The notes under the pieces were generated by a model. That model had not been told where the DNA came from. It saw only the letters and a list, made by a program, of their open reading frames with translations, and searched no databases. From the NCBI RefSeq assembly GCF_040412425.1, contig NC_089761.1, positions 21,801,644 through 21,865,643 on the forward strand: a stretch of DNA of 64,000 nucleotides, read 5' to 3'. This stretch comes from Macrobrachium rosenbergii (lineage: Eukaryota; Arthropoda; Malacostraca; Decapoda; Palaemonidae). Each line of letters begins with the position of its first letter. Position 1 is the stretch's first letter. This document shows positions 11,429-24,174 of the stretch, piece after piece. The position numbers were made by a program, and so were the translations under genes.

Positions 11429-14400
11429 GGAGAGGGCTGAGTCGTGCAGGTGGAGCTGATGTAAGAAGTCGAAGCCAGTCTCATCGTCCTTTGTTTAATG
11501 TGAATCGTGTGCCAGGATTTGCTTTGAAACGTGAAGGTGGAGTTATGCCTCAGACTACCTCAGATGGTAATAATTTTTAATTTATTGCTGTTTTATGTTT
11601 ATACTTGTAATGAATGTTTTATATTTAAACTTTACATATTTTGATTGTCATAACAATACATGCTTTCTTGTTGTGTATCATAATGAAAATTTTTTTTTTC
11701 CCTTAAATACTGTATATTTTTTACTTCATATTGTCAAAGCATATTTTGTAATCTCTTCAGAAGAAGGTCGAAGTGGACGTCCCGAATCCCAAAGTCCTAG
11801 TCGAAGTAGCCGTCAAAATGGAAAAGTTCCATCTGCTCGTGAGCGAGGATCACGTTCCAGTTCTCGGCCAAGGCCTCGAAGTGAAGAAATTCCAATGGAA
11901 GACATGATGGCCTCTGGCAACCTTCCACACATGTCTCCTTCTATGCCAAAGGTTTGTATTATCATTATTTGTTTTTCTTGATGGTCAGTTTTAAGCCACA
12001 GATTTTATATTTCTATGTGTTATTTTAATAAATTTAAAACAAATAAAGTACTGGAATGCCTGATCAATTTTATGTCCTTTTTTGTAACACAGGGCTTTAT
12101 TTTTTACTTCAGAACAGATAGAAATATAATCAACTTGTCTGATGGTTTTGCAATGTATTTGGTGTTGTAGTAAAATAGGGAATCAGTAATCTTTAGTAAA
12201 TTTAGTGGTTTAAAATTTTTAAATTTTTTATTCTGTTGTATTTAAGCAATGTAATTATGTAAGGGTAATTTTTATTTACAAAATTTGGGACATTGATGGG
12301 CTAGATTGTGAATTTCCTAGAATATCAGTAAATTTCTAAGGTGTCTTTCCCTGCCATTGTTTGTCTTTTTGTATTAAAAAGCACTGTCCTATGAATTGGC
12401 ATTCATCATTAATGTCAGCCTAAAATTTCAGTATTGAGAAAAAATTCTTAGATGCAGAAACTTGTCCATTCCATCAATTCATGTGATATATTGAATCATT
12501 TATGTAAGGTGAAGGCCGAATCATGTTCAAATTGAATTATATCATTTAGTTTTCAATAACCAATTCTTGTTATGGCTCTGCAGTATGCCTCTTTCTTCAT
12601 TTGAAATAAAAAAAATTGGGGAAGGGTGGGCAGGTTATGTTAGTAAAGAATTTAGATTGCTCAGTTACATTTAAATGAGATTGTTAGATTGGTTACATGG
12701 TGTCATGCATTTTTCTTATCAAGTTTACCTGATTACTCTTCAGTTAAGGTGTGAATTGCAGTTTGCCAAAGTAAATATGTGTTCGTCATAATGGTTTTCT
12801 TCTGGTGTCCTGAAATGCTTGAGTCATACTCAGTTTTTAGCCCTTAAACGCCGACTGGACGTATCGTATGTCGACTAAAATTGTCTGTCGGGTGCCGAGT
12901 GGACGTATGGTATGTCGACTACAAAAAAGTTTTTTAAATATTCGTGGAAAATAGTTATAGGCCTAGTTTGCAGAAAGATTTTAAATCACCCTGTGAGGGA
13001 TGCTGGAGTTCACAGATCACGCTATTTATTTTGTTTACAAGCATTACCCAGCCACCATGCGCCCAGTTTCTTTCTTCTCCGCACTACAGAGCATCCACGA
13101 CGCATCTCAGAAATTCTTTCATCACTTTGTCGAATTTTTGCACCATTTTATATTAGCCATTACATGGGTTTTATATATGAAAATGTGTGCATTTCATGTA
13201 GAATACAATAAAGAATAATTCCCATGGTTAGAAGCTTTATAGGTTTTGAATATTTTTCCATATAAATCACGATAAGTGCCAAAATTTCAACCTTCGGTCA
13301 ACTTTGACTCGACCGAAATGGTAGAAAATATAGTAAGCTAAACTTCCACATTCTACTATTATTCAATTATTTACCTGCCATTTTGCAACAAATTGGAAGT
13401 GTAGTACGTTATATTTCGATTTATGGTGAAATTTTGGAAAACACTTTCCATCGTCGTGCGTGTAGCTTCAATCAACATCTCAAGATTCTTTCGTCCTTTG
13501 GTTGTTTGCAAACTTGTTTTATATTAGCTGTTCACATAAAGTTTTATATATGAAATTGCGCATTTCATGTAGAATACAAATACAAAGTAACCATGGTTTG
13601 TGGCTTTTATCAGTTTTTGAAATATTTTCATATAAATCACTATAAGCGCTAAAAATTTCAACCTTTGGTCAAATTTGACTCGATCAAGTAAATGGTAAAA
13701 AAACGCAATTGTAAGCTAAAACTCTTACATTCTAGTAATATTCAATCATTTACCTTCATTTTTGCAACAAATTGGAAGTTTGTAGCACAATATTTCGATT
13801 TATGGTGAAATTTTTGAAAACTTTTTCTTACCTCGCATGCAGTGGCTGAAAATCTCAGAATTTCTTGGTCACCTTGTCGTAAATTTGCACGCTTTATTAG
13901 ACCTGCAGAGTGTTATGCATAGAAATGTGCAATATCATGAATGCAGCAAAAGAAATAACTTCCATGAGTTTGTAGTTTTATAGTTTTAGAAATATTTTCA
14001 CTATAAATCACGATAAATGAAAGAATTGATAACCGGTCCTTTGCTTTCACTCAAATGGTCAAGAAAAAATGCTGATATATTATTAAAAGCCAACAGGTCT
14101 AGTAATATTCAATCATTACCTTCATTATGTAACAAACGGGAGGTCTCTAGCACAATATTTCGATTTATGTTAATTTTAGAAAAAAACTTGTTTTTGTCTA
14201 GATGTTACGAAGATTCATGCATCATTTTGTGATAATATTTTCTCTGTGTTGCTTGGAGTCGTTTTACAATTTGTCATATACCAAAATTATCATAAATTTA
14301 GTGTACAATACAAAGAAAAAATAACCTCATTAGCTTTAACTGTTTTGCTCACAGCACGATTTGTATACAATTATATATGAAATTTTTTTTTGTGTTGTCA

Positions 14401-17400
14401 TATATTCTAATATTTATATATGATATTGATATTTTTTTCATTTCTGATGATGGTTGCATACTAAAACTTCACGCATTGACAAAAAAGCGAGCCAAAATGA
14501 ACTCTTAATCTTGAAAAAACGTGCTGTGATTTTTTGAAAAACTTTTTTCCACTTCAGGCGCTAATTTAACGCGGCATACAACTAATAGACACTTTTGTAA
14601 ATAGTGGCTCATGCGTTTATGTTAGTAGAATAACTAACATGCAAACATGGGAATATTACAAGTTGGAAATTTAGTATATGGAGGTGAAATTTTAGTAAAT
14701 ACACCAGGAAATTCTTGCTGTAACACATTAAAGAAGATTTTCCATAATTATGGCCTTTGTGAATGTCACAAGAAAATGAGTGTTAAAATGATAACATTAA
14801 ATTATATAGAAAACAAACTGATACATTACAAAATTCTTGTAGTGAAACATATAAGGTGGTTTCATCCTATGTGTATGCCTTATGAATCAGTGCTCTTGTA
14901 AACTTGCATGACACTCATAGCCAAGCGAAAATCTTATCAAGAATAAGTATGTTGTGTAGAGTTTTTAGAGAACAGTGTTGATCTAGGCAGTTAATCATTT
15001 TCGTAGAGCATTGTTTAGTATTTACACTTACTGCAGGTATTACCGTAATATAAGTATTGAGGTTAATTAACTGATATGTATTAACCCCCTTCTATCAGTG
15101 GTCCCTCCTTCTAATGGCAATAGGGTGTGCCAGTGAGATACTGAGAAATATCACAAGTTAATTTTGGTCTTATTATAGTCTCCTTGACATGTAACTCTCA
15201 CTCATTGGTTTAATTTTTCTTTTTTTTATATTGAGAAACGGTCCAGGTAAAATTATTACTGGCATTATGGGAAGCTGAAGTTATTTTTAGTAGTGAAAAA
15301 CATGAATTATATTTTCATCATGTGAGAGGTTATGTCTAATTAATTGTACAGATTGGTTCACTGGCTGTTAAGCTATTTTTTTAAGCTGTAATATGAAAAT
15401 ACATGAAAGTTTGAGAGTTATATGGAAATATGTGTAGTGTACTATACTGTGGATGCATATACAGTAGTCAACCAGTATATGCAAGTAATAAATTCCAGAA
15501 CCTACTGCAGACAACATAAGTTACGTACAGCTTACCATATATCACCTACAAAGAATTTGTTAAGAGGAATAGCTTTTCTGTTGCATAGAGGGAAGATGAT
15601 AGAGGTGGAAAATGTTCCTTAGAATACTACTAGGGAAGGTGTATGATAGGACTTTTATTGAATAAATAAAACTGAATTGGGAAAGACTGAGAAGGAAAGA
15701 AAGTGTTAATTTAGACTATGAAGGGGTGATTTGTTCAGGATTTTTTATGAAACTTATGTGAGAAGTTTGAAAGTAAATGAAAAAATTCTGTGCAGCATAC
15801 ATGGACCTAGAAAAAGTCTTATGACAGAATTGATAGAGAGGCAGTGGGGATAGAATTGAAAATATGCGGTAAAGAAGATCAGTTATTGAAAGTGATTAGA
15901 GATTTTAAAGATGGAAGTGAAGCATGTGTTAGAAAATGAGTATGGGAAAGTGACAAGGTCTGAGCCAAGGGTTGTTGTTTCTCTGTGGCTGATATCTTTC
16001 TAGATGAATTGATGCAAGACACCAGAGAAGGACAATAGGTACAGTATGTGCAAAGTTACCAGATGAGAAAAGAAATTGAGGATAGAATGTGGAATGACTG
16101 GTATTTATAGATATGGTCCCTTTTGTGGATAGTGAAAAGAAAGTGGAGAAATTAGTAAATGAATTTGGAAATTTTGTAAGATGAGAAAGAGGATAGTAAA
16201 TGTAAGCAAGAGTAAGCTCATGAGGGTAAATTAAAATTAGGAAGATGGAGCCATGATAGTTAATGGAGATGGTAGAAGAATGGAAGTATTTTTTTGAAAC
16301 AAATAAAAAAAAAAAAGGGATAGCTGGGTGCATGAAAAATATTAGGAAGAAACATGGATCCTATAGAACAAGGTTTGGAATGCATGCAGCATTTTTTTTT
16401 AACTAGCTTTTTCTATAGAAGTTCAGTGTGGATACTGAATTTGAAAAAGAAAGAAAGTGGATGAAGTTTTCGGGAGGAACAGTTTGTGTAGTGTACATAG
16501 GCTAACAAGAATTGATTAGTTAGGTTAAAGAATGGATCAGATTATTGTATTGTGACATGGGTTGGGAGTGTTTAATGACTGGACAAGAGTAGGTTAGTGA
16601 AATGTACAATTCAGAACTGTTAGGGGGAAAGAGGAGAGTAAGACCTAGAAATAGTTTAACAAATGATGGGAAAAAGTTTTAGAAAGGAAGGCCCTTGGTA
16701 TCTAGCAAGTGCAGGGAAGATAGGGTGAAATAGCAGACTGTGGGTAAAGGGATTCGATGCACTGCTGGTGAGCTTTCAATTTAGGTGTATGAAGTGGCTG
16801 TTACTTTGGAAATTTTACTGCACAGGCTATTCATCCACAATTGAGAAGGATAAATGTAGCACTAACATTGTGTTGTGTTTCAATACAGTATATCCACCTC
16901 CTGTTAGGGGAAACAATTTAATGTTAAAAAACCCAGATGCAATGACTAAAGCAAGATGGCATTTTGACCCCTTTCATAAGAGGACCAGCAAGTTAATCAC
17001 TAAGCACTTCTTGCATTCACGAATGATCAGTGTACACTGGTTTTCCAGTGTTCAGCTGTTTTTATGGGACCTTAAAATTCAAGGAATTCTGTTTGATTAC
17101 AGCGCAGTAACACTGCACTGGGTATACAATATACACTGTATATTGTATACCCAAATTTTACTTTTTGTATTAACAGTGTATGTACATATAAGTAATTAGA
17201 AATTAAAACTAAAGATACAAAAATATCTGATATTTCTTTATTGGTAGACCCAATCTTCTTTTTTTTAGCTGCTCTGTTATCAATAATTAATAGTGTAAAG
17301 AAAATGGCTCCCAAATGTATATCAGCAAATGGAAAACCACTCAGCCTAGAAATACAGCTGCCATGAACTCTTGCATGCCAAGTTATGTAGTGCTCATAGA

Positions 17401-18526
17401 CAGATGCCAGCCAGTGATTCAAAGTGCCCTTCCCTCTTTCCAGAATATACTGGTGCTTGACTGCACTGATTTCTTTATACTACTTTTATGTTAGATATTA
17501 CACTACTTTTATGTTAGATATAAACCCTTTAATAGATTTTAAATGTAAAGCATTGTATTTCTATCTATTCTTTACAATTAGAGATTTAGAAATTTTTCAT
17601 GACTTACAACACTAGTCTTTATGAACTAAAAGCCCCACCAGTGATGAAAAATCAAGATGTTAACCTTATTGGCATTACTATACTGAAATTAATAATTGTT
17701 TCCTTGAAATTTCATTCTCTGATAATATGGCAGTGAGGAAACAGAAAAGTATTTATTAGTGAGCACATATTTAGAGAGACTATAATAAACCAAATCATCA
17801 TGAACTCTCAGTGGTATACCCTGTGACTACCTGGCTCATCCACTCTGATAATTTATTATGAAAATTATTTTTCTCTTTTAGGGCCCTACAATTTGTGAGA
17901 CATTATTTGTTACAGAATACTAAGCAGTGAATATAGTTTACTGTTTGTGTATTTTGGTTTGATAGGTGAATATAGAGAATACTAGCTCCCCTCAGGGAAG
18001 CAGTAGTAGCAGTAACTCAAGTAATGCTGGTGAGATGGCTGTACCGGATGGAGGTTTAACAGGCAATCCAGAGCCCACTACAAGACTAAATATTGGAAGT
18101 CCAGGAAGGGACGAGGGTATCTTTCCGTGTGTCTCTCTCCTTGGCAATACTGAGAACTTGCCTCGTCCTGCTCATCTCCATCCTCCTCTCAGTCATGTTC
18201 CACCTTCAGTCGTCCCTCCTACTGCCAGCGATTCTCATGTCTTCCCCACTGAGGGCGATAGTCAGTGCAACATTAATCCAGCCACTGTTATGAATATACC
18301 TTCTGTAACCAGTTCCACTTCTCAGACAGATGAAAATGAAACTTCTTTCACCGCCAAACCCTTGTTAACCAGAACTAATGTTAAGTATGATGTGTTTGAA
18401 TTTCAGGCTAATGAAAGTTCAGAAGCTGAAGGGGCAAAGAGAGATGGGCCGAGAAACAGTTTAGGCTCCTCAGATTTTAGTCCAATCCGAAGAATTAGAG
18501 TCAAGGGCAACATTGAAACAGTTTAG
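11429..18526 (+). CDS. 3' exons of an unidentified Ser/Arg-rich protein gene (partial)
   Basis: Three exons join in frame: 11429-11566 (acceptor CACTTAG, donor ATG|GTAATA), 11761-11951 (acceptor CTCTTCAG, donor AAAG|GTTTGT) and 17966-18526 (acceptor TTTGATAG), ending in TAG at 18524-18526. They encode about 296 residues. The first exon gives RGLSRAGGADVRSRSQSHRP and then a PLFNVNRVPGFALKRE stretch. The second is rich in Ser and Arg (RSSRQNGKVPSARERGSRSS) and ends MSPSMPK. The last is Ser/Pro/Thr-rich with a poly-Ser run and ends SPIRRIRVKGNIETV. The composition suggests a disordered, phosphorylatable C-terminal tail. I do not recognise the family, and the folded N-terminal part must lie upstream in undetected exons or outside the window. 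A possible AATAAA is at 18958. The 6-kb intron 2 holds a large repeat element and a decayed LINE. The gene converges with C1QBP. Confidence 0.75.
12838..14625 (-). mobile_element. Large element with ~375-bp tandem-repeat core, copy 2 (inverted)
   Basis: Read on the + strand it starts CCCTTAAACGCCGACTGGAC, the reverse complement of the 3' end of the copy at 8152-10680. It ends near a CGCGGCATAC/GGCTCATGCG cap matching the other copy's 5' end. Repeat anchors (CGATTTATGGTGAAAT and variants) recur near 12930, 13418, 13800 and 14160. It has about four units and 1.8 kb, so it is shorter than the first copy. It lies in intron 2 of the + strand gene. Confidence 0.72.
14626..15600. other. Intronic AT-rich sequence
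   Basis: This lies between the tandem-cored element and the LINE remnant, within intron 2 of the + strand gene. I see no coding, RNA or repeat signature. Confidence 0.4.
15620..16760 (+). pseudogene. Decayed non-LTR retrotransposon reverse transcriptase
   Basis: Fragments in shifting + frames follow the order of a LINE reverse transcriptase: AYMDLEKV-stop-DRIDREAV (near 15798), a QLLKVIRDFKDGSEACVR-like stretch (near 15880), a degenerate region where the catalytic aspartate box should be, KKVEKLVNEFGNFVR (near 16140) and VNVSKSKLMR (near 16200). A RTE/BovB-like family seems likely from this spacing but is not certain. Stops and frameshifts are frequent, and no endonuclease domain is visible. 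It lies in sense orientation inside intron 2 of the host gene. Confidence 0.6.
17120..17152. repeat. 33-nt near-perfect palindrome
   Basis: GGGTATACAATATAC is followed by a few centre bases and then its complement GTATATTGTATACCC. It can fold into a hairpin with about 15 bp of stem. It is intronic, about 0.8 kb before the last exon of the + strand gene. Confidence 0.6.
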
Positions 18527-21500
18527 TGAAATAGATCTGCACTGTTGTGTTTTACAAGTGTTAGTGGGTTACGTGTTCATTCTATGAATTGTAACAGAGT
18601 ACCTCATTTTTATGATATATTCTATGAATAGAGTCTAGATTCCAAAAAGTATTGCAAAAAGAGAATTTTCCCATTTTTCAATACTGGATTTATATCATTG
18701 TGATGACCTTACTTTTTAGATTTGTCGTTATCTTTTTGAAATTTACTTCAAATGTCTTAATGCAAGGATATTTATTGTAATGCAAGGATAATTTACTCAT
18801 GGACTTCTGATATATTTATTTGGCAGTGGAAAGTAAACTTATGTTTATCCTCATTGGGATTGAGACTTTTGGTGTTAATTCAATAACAGAAGATCCAGAT
18901 ATGTGAATACTACCGCTTTTAAATGAGGTAGAGGAAAGACGTCAATATTTATTACCAAATAAATCACCAGATTTAAATTTGTATCCTAGTACAGGAAAGT
19001 CCATTGTGATACATAAATAGAAAATAACAATACTGTGCAGTGTGCTCCTTTCTTCAATCTAAAACTAAAGTTTCAACTTGTTTGCATACCATTTCACTTC
19101 ACAATCATATGCCATGCTCCAGATGTCTTATGTGCCTAAATATGATAATTTGGGAACATTCTTTATGCTTTGTTGATTACATTTATATTTCCAAAGAATA
19201 TTCTGATGGGAGTTGATAATCAACCAGTCTTTTCTTGAGATTGTGAAAAATTTTGACCCACAGATATGTCTACACAGAATTTATGATTGGCAATTAATAT
19301 GGTATTCGTTACTAGTACTCTAGTATAGCATGTATATTGCCTTATAGTAGTATATTGCGCCCCCCCTTCCCTGCAGTTTTTAATTCAAGGTTAATATTTT
19401 TATAGCCTCACTAATACTGAACCATTTTTGTAAAGTTTTCCTCATTATTTCATTACTCTAATTTATGTACAACTTATGAGTCAACTGTTTATTAGATAGG
19501 TCTCATATTTTCTGAAATTGTTTTATACATAATTTCCCAGATATACATTTTATGGTTTGAATCAGTCAACACCCTTGTCTCACCATATCCCATATTGATA
19601 TAAATTACTCTTAATGAATGTGGCTTCAGCCCACAAAATTTTTTGCACATGCTCATACCTGGAGTAAGCTTTAGTGCAATTGCTAGTTCAGTAGCCATGA
19701 ACTTCAAAAGATGCATGTTATGCTACAGGAGTGACCAGCGTTTTAATGGCTGCTCTTATGCTGTTGGAAAGTACTGTACTTACAAAATCGTGTTGACTGT
19801 ATTAGGAATTGCTTCTTGTTTTGGACATGGTTTGTAACCAAGATAGATTTATGCTGTGTGAGAGTTTTATCATTGGTTCCACAACTGCCATTTCATTTAG
19901 GTTTTAACAATTACTTGAGTAGGCATAGTGAATTGTTTAATGCAGTAAATAATAATGATGATAGCTTAATTATCTAGTTAGGTTTCCTGGGGCTTTATTG
20001 TATTTTACAGTGCATTTTGCACTTTTTTTTTTTTGCCAGATAAAACCATCATATTTCTATCATCTGCTGTGAACTGCCTAATTACCACTGCCTTATTGCA
20101 CACAATTTGTATACCTATATACAGAACTGGAATTTTTTTGTTATTGTAAAAGCAGACATAATATGTAATCCATTGTTAATGGTCTATTTTGTTTTTCATT
20201 ATCAGTTTCCACTGGGTTTCATTTGTCTTTTTGTGCAGAGTATTGTGTGCTTTACTTGATAATGGTAGTTACAGATAAACCATATGTTTTTCAGCTAAAG
20301 TTTTATTTGAGTAAAAAGAGTGTCAGACCCTCAGACTCTTCTTTGCTTTTTTTAATTAAGCACTTTGTACAGGTATTGAATTGTTCAGTGAGTTTTTCCT
20401 TCAACTACTCATACTACTCATATAATGGTTTGTTAAACATTGTTAAGATTTCCAATTAGTTTTCTAAATGAAATACTTTAAACTGTGATAAGATTTTGCA
20501 TAGTTTTGATGTTTTCATTTTATTATTTATAAACTCTTTGTCAAAATGTACAACATTGTTGGTTAGTATCTGCAATATTGGTCATATTCATTTCAGTATT
20601 TTGAAAACCTGTTGCTTGTGATTTCTAAAATATAGTTTACTTTGAGGTTGTGTCACTTAAGAAAAATACTTTGTTAAAATTACAAAAGTTGCCTTTTTAT
20701 AGTCTGTATATTACATTTAAAGCTTTAAACTGCATACTGACATTTTGTGCCACATTATTGTGTTATATGGAAGTATGTATATATAAAAAAATGCTTTTAA
20801 TTTCTTGTTAGCAGCTAAGTTTTGGTGAAAATATTTTTAAGAATAGTGACTTTTTTTATCTCCATCCTGAGATCTTGGGTATGCCACGAAATTGTGAGAG
20901 GCGCTGTAGGTCAGGATATTATTAGATATGGAAGTAGTAGGGTAGCAACCAGTGAGAGGGCCCAGATCATGTAGAAAAGCATAGATAAAAACCATGACAA
21001 GGGAATCCAGGCAGACAGTACACAAAATGGAAGCAAGTTGAGAACACTTGTAAACATCCAGTCCTGTAAAGGAAAGACTGGACAAATAAACAGATGACAG
21101 TGAAACTGTTAAATTAGCTTTTGGTATATAGTCACCATTGTCTCTCTTGCAGTGTGAAGGGTCTCCGAAGGAAACTGGATCCAGTACAGACTTTTAAGTT
21201 TCATCTCATATAGGCATCTAACTTTATTGAACATTGTCTTCTTAACTTTGTTGGACATGGTCTTCCTTCAGTCTTTACAACACACAAGAGATAATCCATA
21301 TGTGAGTCTATGAATATGACTTGTTGGACCTTTTAAATGAATTTATAAAATGTGTTGAAGTGCAAGTCCTCAATTTTTGTATTTACTGCTCAGAAATGTA
21401 ATCAAAATGAATATAAACTTGCTTTTAATATATAAATTACGTTATCAAGCTGTTGTGTATTTACAATAATTAATTCAGTCATAAAGTGACAATAAAATAC

Positions 21501-23900
21501 AATAAAGAAGTACTTTAATTAAAAAAAGGAAGAGATGAAATAAGTTTCTAAAGGTAAGTGGTAGATGGTTGTAATTAAAAAAGTAACATTTTGATAAGTT
21601 ACGGGGCAAATTGAACTTGTTAATGTCTGGTAAATAGTGTTTATACAAGTTGAACCTTGAGGTTATTGAATAATTTGTATGTTTTCTACCTCGGTATTGA
21701 AATTCTTTCTAACAGCTTATGGCTTTTATCGTGAGTTACACTTTGAAACGCTGAGGATGAAACGGTTTTATCAAACTGAGTAAATAAAATATTAAAATTT
21801 ATCATTAGTTACAAAGCCTAAGGCATAAATTGCAGTCTTTTATGACCTCATCATAGAGCTTATCAATATAGAAATAATTGTGGCAAGTCTTGAAAGTTAA
21901 CTTATGAAATGCAGGAAGGCTTGCAGAAGTGACATTTTCCTTCTTTAGGCGGTCTATGAATATCTTAATCCTATTGCAGTCTGCGAACCACTAAGGTGTC
22001 CATATTCTTTAATCAGAAATTTCCCAGCATATATATCTATAAATATTATTTGGACTGAAAGCTATTTAATGCTTTGTTTACACCAGTAGGTTATATGATT
22101 GGTTTTTCTGACTGGCATCACATCAAGTAACTGATGTCAAAATGTATTTTATTTCAGAATGCTAAATTTTAGCAGTTTTCTTCAAATTCATAGAAATATT
22201 TTTTACGGCCATTTTCCTCTTCAGTACTTTATTGCCATATGTAAATTTAAGGATTCTTTACAGTGCAGTCTTTCTGGTGTGTCCTGCCATTTTTAATACT
22301 GTATTGAGGTCTCCATCACTGGTGATTTTTGTAATGGTTTGACTTCCTTATGAAGCAATATCTATGTCTTAATCAGCAGGTTTCATGTTTATTGATTTGT
22401 AATAGTAACAATAATATCCAAGATGCGATTGCCCTCAGTATTAAATTATATCCTGTTGTAGGTACAAGTGAATGTGCGTATTTCAGGTATGCATCTTGTA
22501 GATCCATTACCTCTTAAATCAAATATCAAAAGGTTTGTGTTAAATATTATTATGTACAGTTTTGCCCTTTTTAGTTTTAGTTACCTAATGTATATTAAAT
22601 GATTTTTGAAATTAACTGTCATATTGCTCTGTTTATTGGTAATATTCCTGAGTTATCAACAAATGTTTCCTCCCCATTTGGAATATTATGAATTTTCATT
22701 GTGCTGTCCAGTAAAGGAAAACATTAATAATGTAATGTCAGTTATCGGTTAGGAATGATTTTACTTAACAGGCAACTCATAGCTACTAATGTAAATTTTT
22801 GTTTTTAACTTTAGGATTAACCATAGGTTAACTACAAATCTCAGTATGGCTAGATATAGGACTTTGGTAATTAAGAGTTAATGCTTAACTTCTTTCATAG
22901 GTAATGAATACTATCATTGCCAATGTACGAAGAAGCTCATTTTTAGAATCGAGTTGTTTTGTTACCTTGAAGAACAAAAGGGCTGAGTATCTAACTTCAT
23001 ACTTTAATGCTTTTGATTTTCTTTCCAATCCAAAAAGTTACCCAAGGTTTAACAAGTACTGTATTACCAATTACATGATCACAGTATGTATGCACTGGTT
23101 GGTTTTGAACTGAAGGCACAAAGGCCAAGCACTGAAGACTGGTTGTTATGATTCTTCACCTAAGGTGCTTTGCATATTGTCTTTATTGGAGTTTCTGTTT
23201 AGAACTATTTCAGTGGTTCTAATGTCTGGGAGAGTGGCTTGATGTTTTATTTTATTCCATGTATTCATTCAGGTTGAAAATGAGTTAGCACCACAGCCTA
23301 GGTGTTTTATAAAGTTATTTTATACTTTTAATCCTACTTATGTATTTAATTTTTGTATGCCTTTTTTCTGGAGCCTCATTGCTGAATAAAGAATAACTTC
23401 AATTTGAAAATATGGTCACTAATATGACCATTTCTTACAACAAACCTTATGTTGAGTTCAGAAATATTTAATCATTCAAAAGCAAAACTGCTTAAATATT
23501 ATAGAGTATTGTATTCACTTTAAATGTAATGAAGTACTTTAAACTTAAAAAATCTGAACTTTTGCCTTCAATCCCATTGCTATAAGCATATTATGGGTGT
23601 AAGATCATTGAGGCATGAATACAACATGGCAATGTAATTGCATTGTGATTTGGCATATTTCAGGTTAAATTGCCAATATGATATGAAAACTCTCAAATTG
23701 TCACCTCAGAAAATTTTATAATTTAAAATCTATATACTTATGGTATGAGAGGTAAGAAAGTATACAGGACTCATATTTTATATACTGTACTATAACCCAT
23801 GTTAATACTGGTCTGTATGAATTCAGTATCTGAATATATTGTAGATAAATGATACCAGGAGTGTTATTAATAGCTACTAACCTCGAAGATATACAATGAC
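18527..23900. other. 3' UTR/intergenic stretch between convergent genes
   Basis: This holds the 3' end of the + strand gene and the tail of C1QBP. Candidate + strand AATAAA hexamers occur at 18958 and near 23390, so the 3' UTR could be short or nearly 5 kb. There is no credible exon on either strand and no long repeat; only AT-rich sequence is seen. Confidence 0.4.
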
Positions 23901-23922
23901 TTACTCAAAATACTTTTTTGAG

Positions 23923-23928
23923 TTTATT
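23923..23928 (-). terminator. Candidate C1QBP polyadenylation signal
   Basis: TTTATT on the + strand is AATAAA on the - strand. It lies 247 bp downstream of the C1QBP stop codon, a usual 3' UTR length. No transcript evidence is available. Confidence 0.45.
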
Positions 23929-24174
23929 ATGAAAGAGCAAATTAATACAATAACATTTGTACATAAAACATTTAGGTCACAACATTCACAGTATGTTTCA
24001 TATAATCAAGGCATCATTTTTAATATTCCAATCAACATGGTTAGAATAAGAGTCCATAAACAATATTTACATATTTCACACTATCCATGCACCATATTAA
24101 GCATGTAGCAAATTTAAGATGCCTGTTCTCTAAAGTATATAAAAAAACCTCTTTACTAATTTTTTGTCAAAGTT

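Noticed and set aside
16768..17199. 143-codon + strand open frame in intron 2
   Set aside because: No recognisable domain, and it runs through the palindrome at 17120-17152. Intronic by context.
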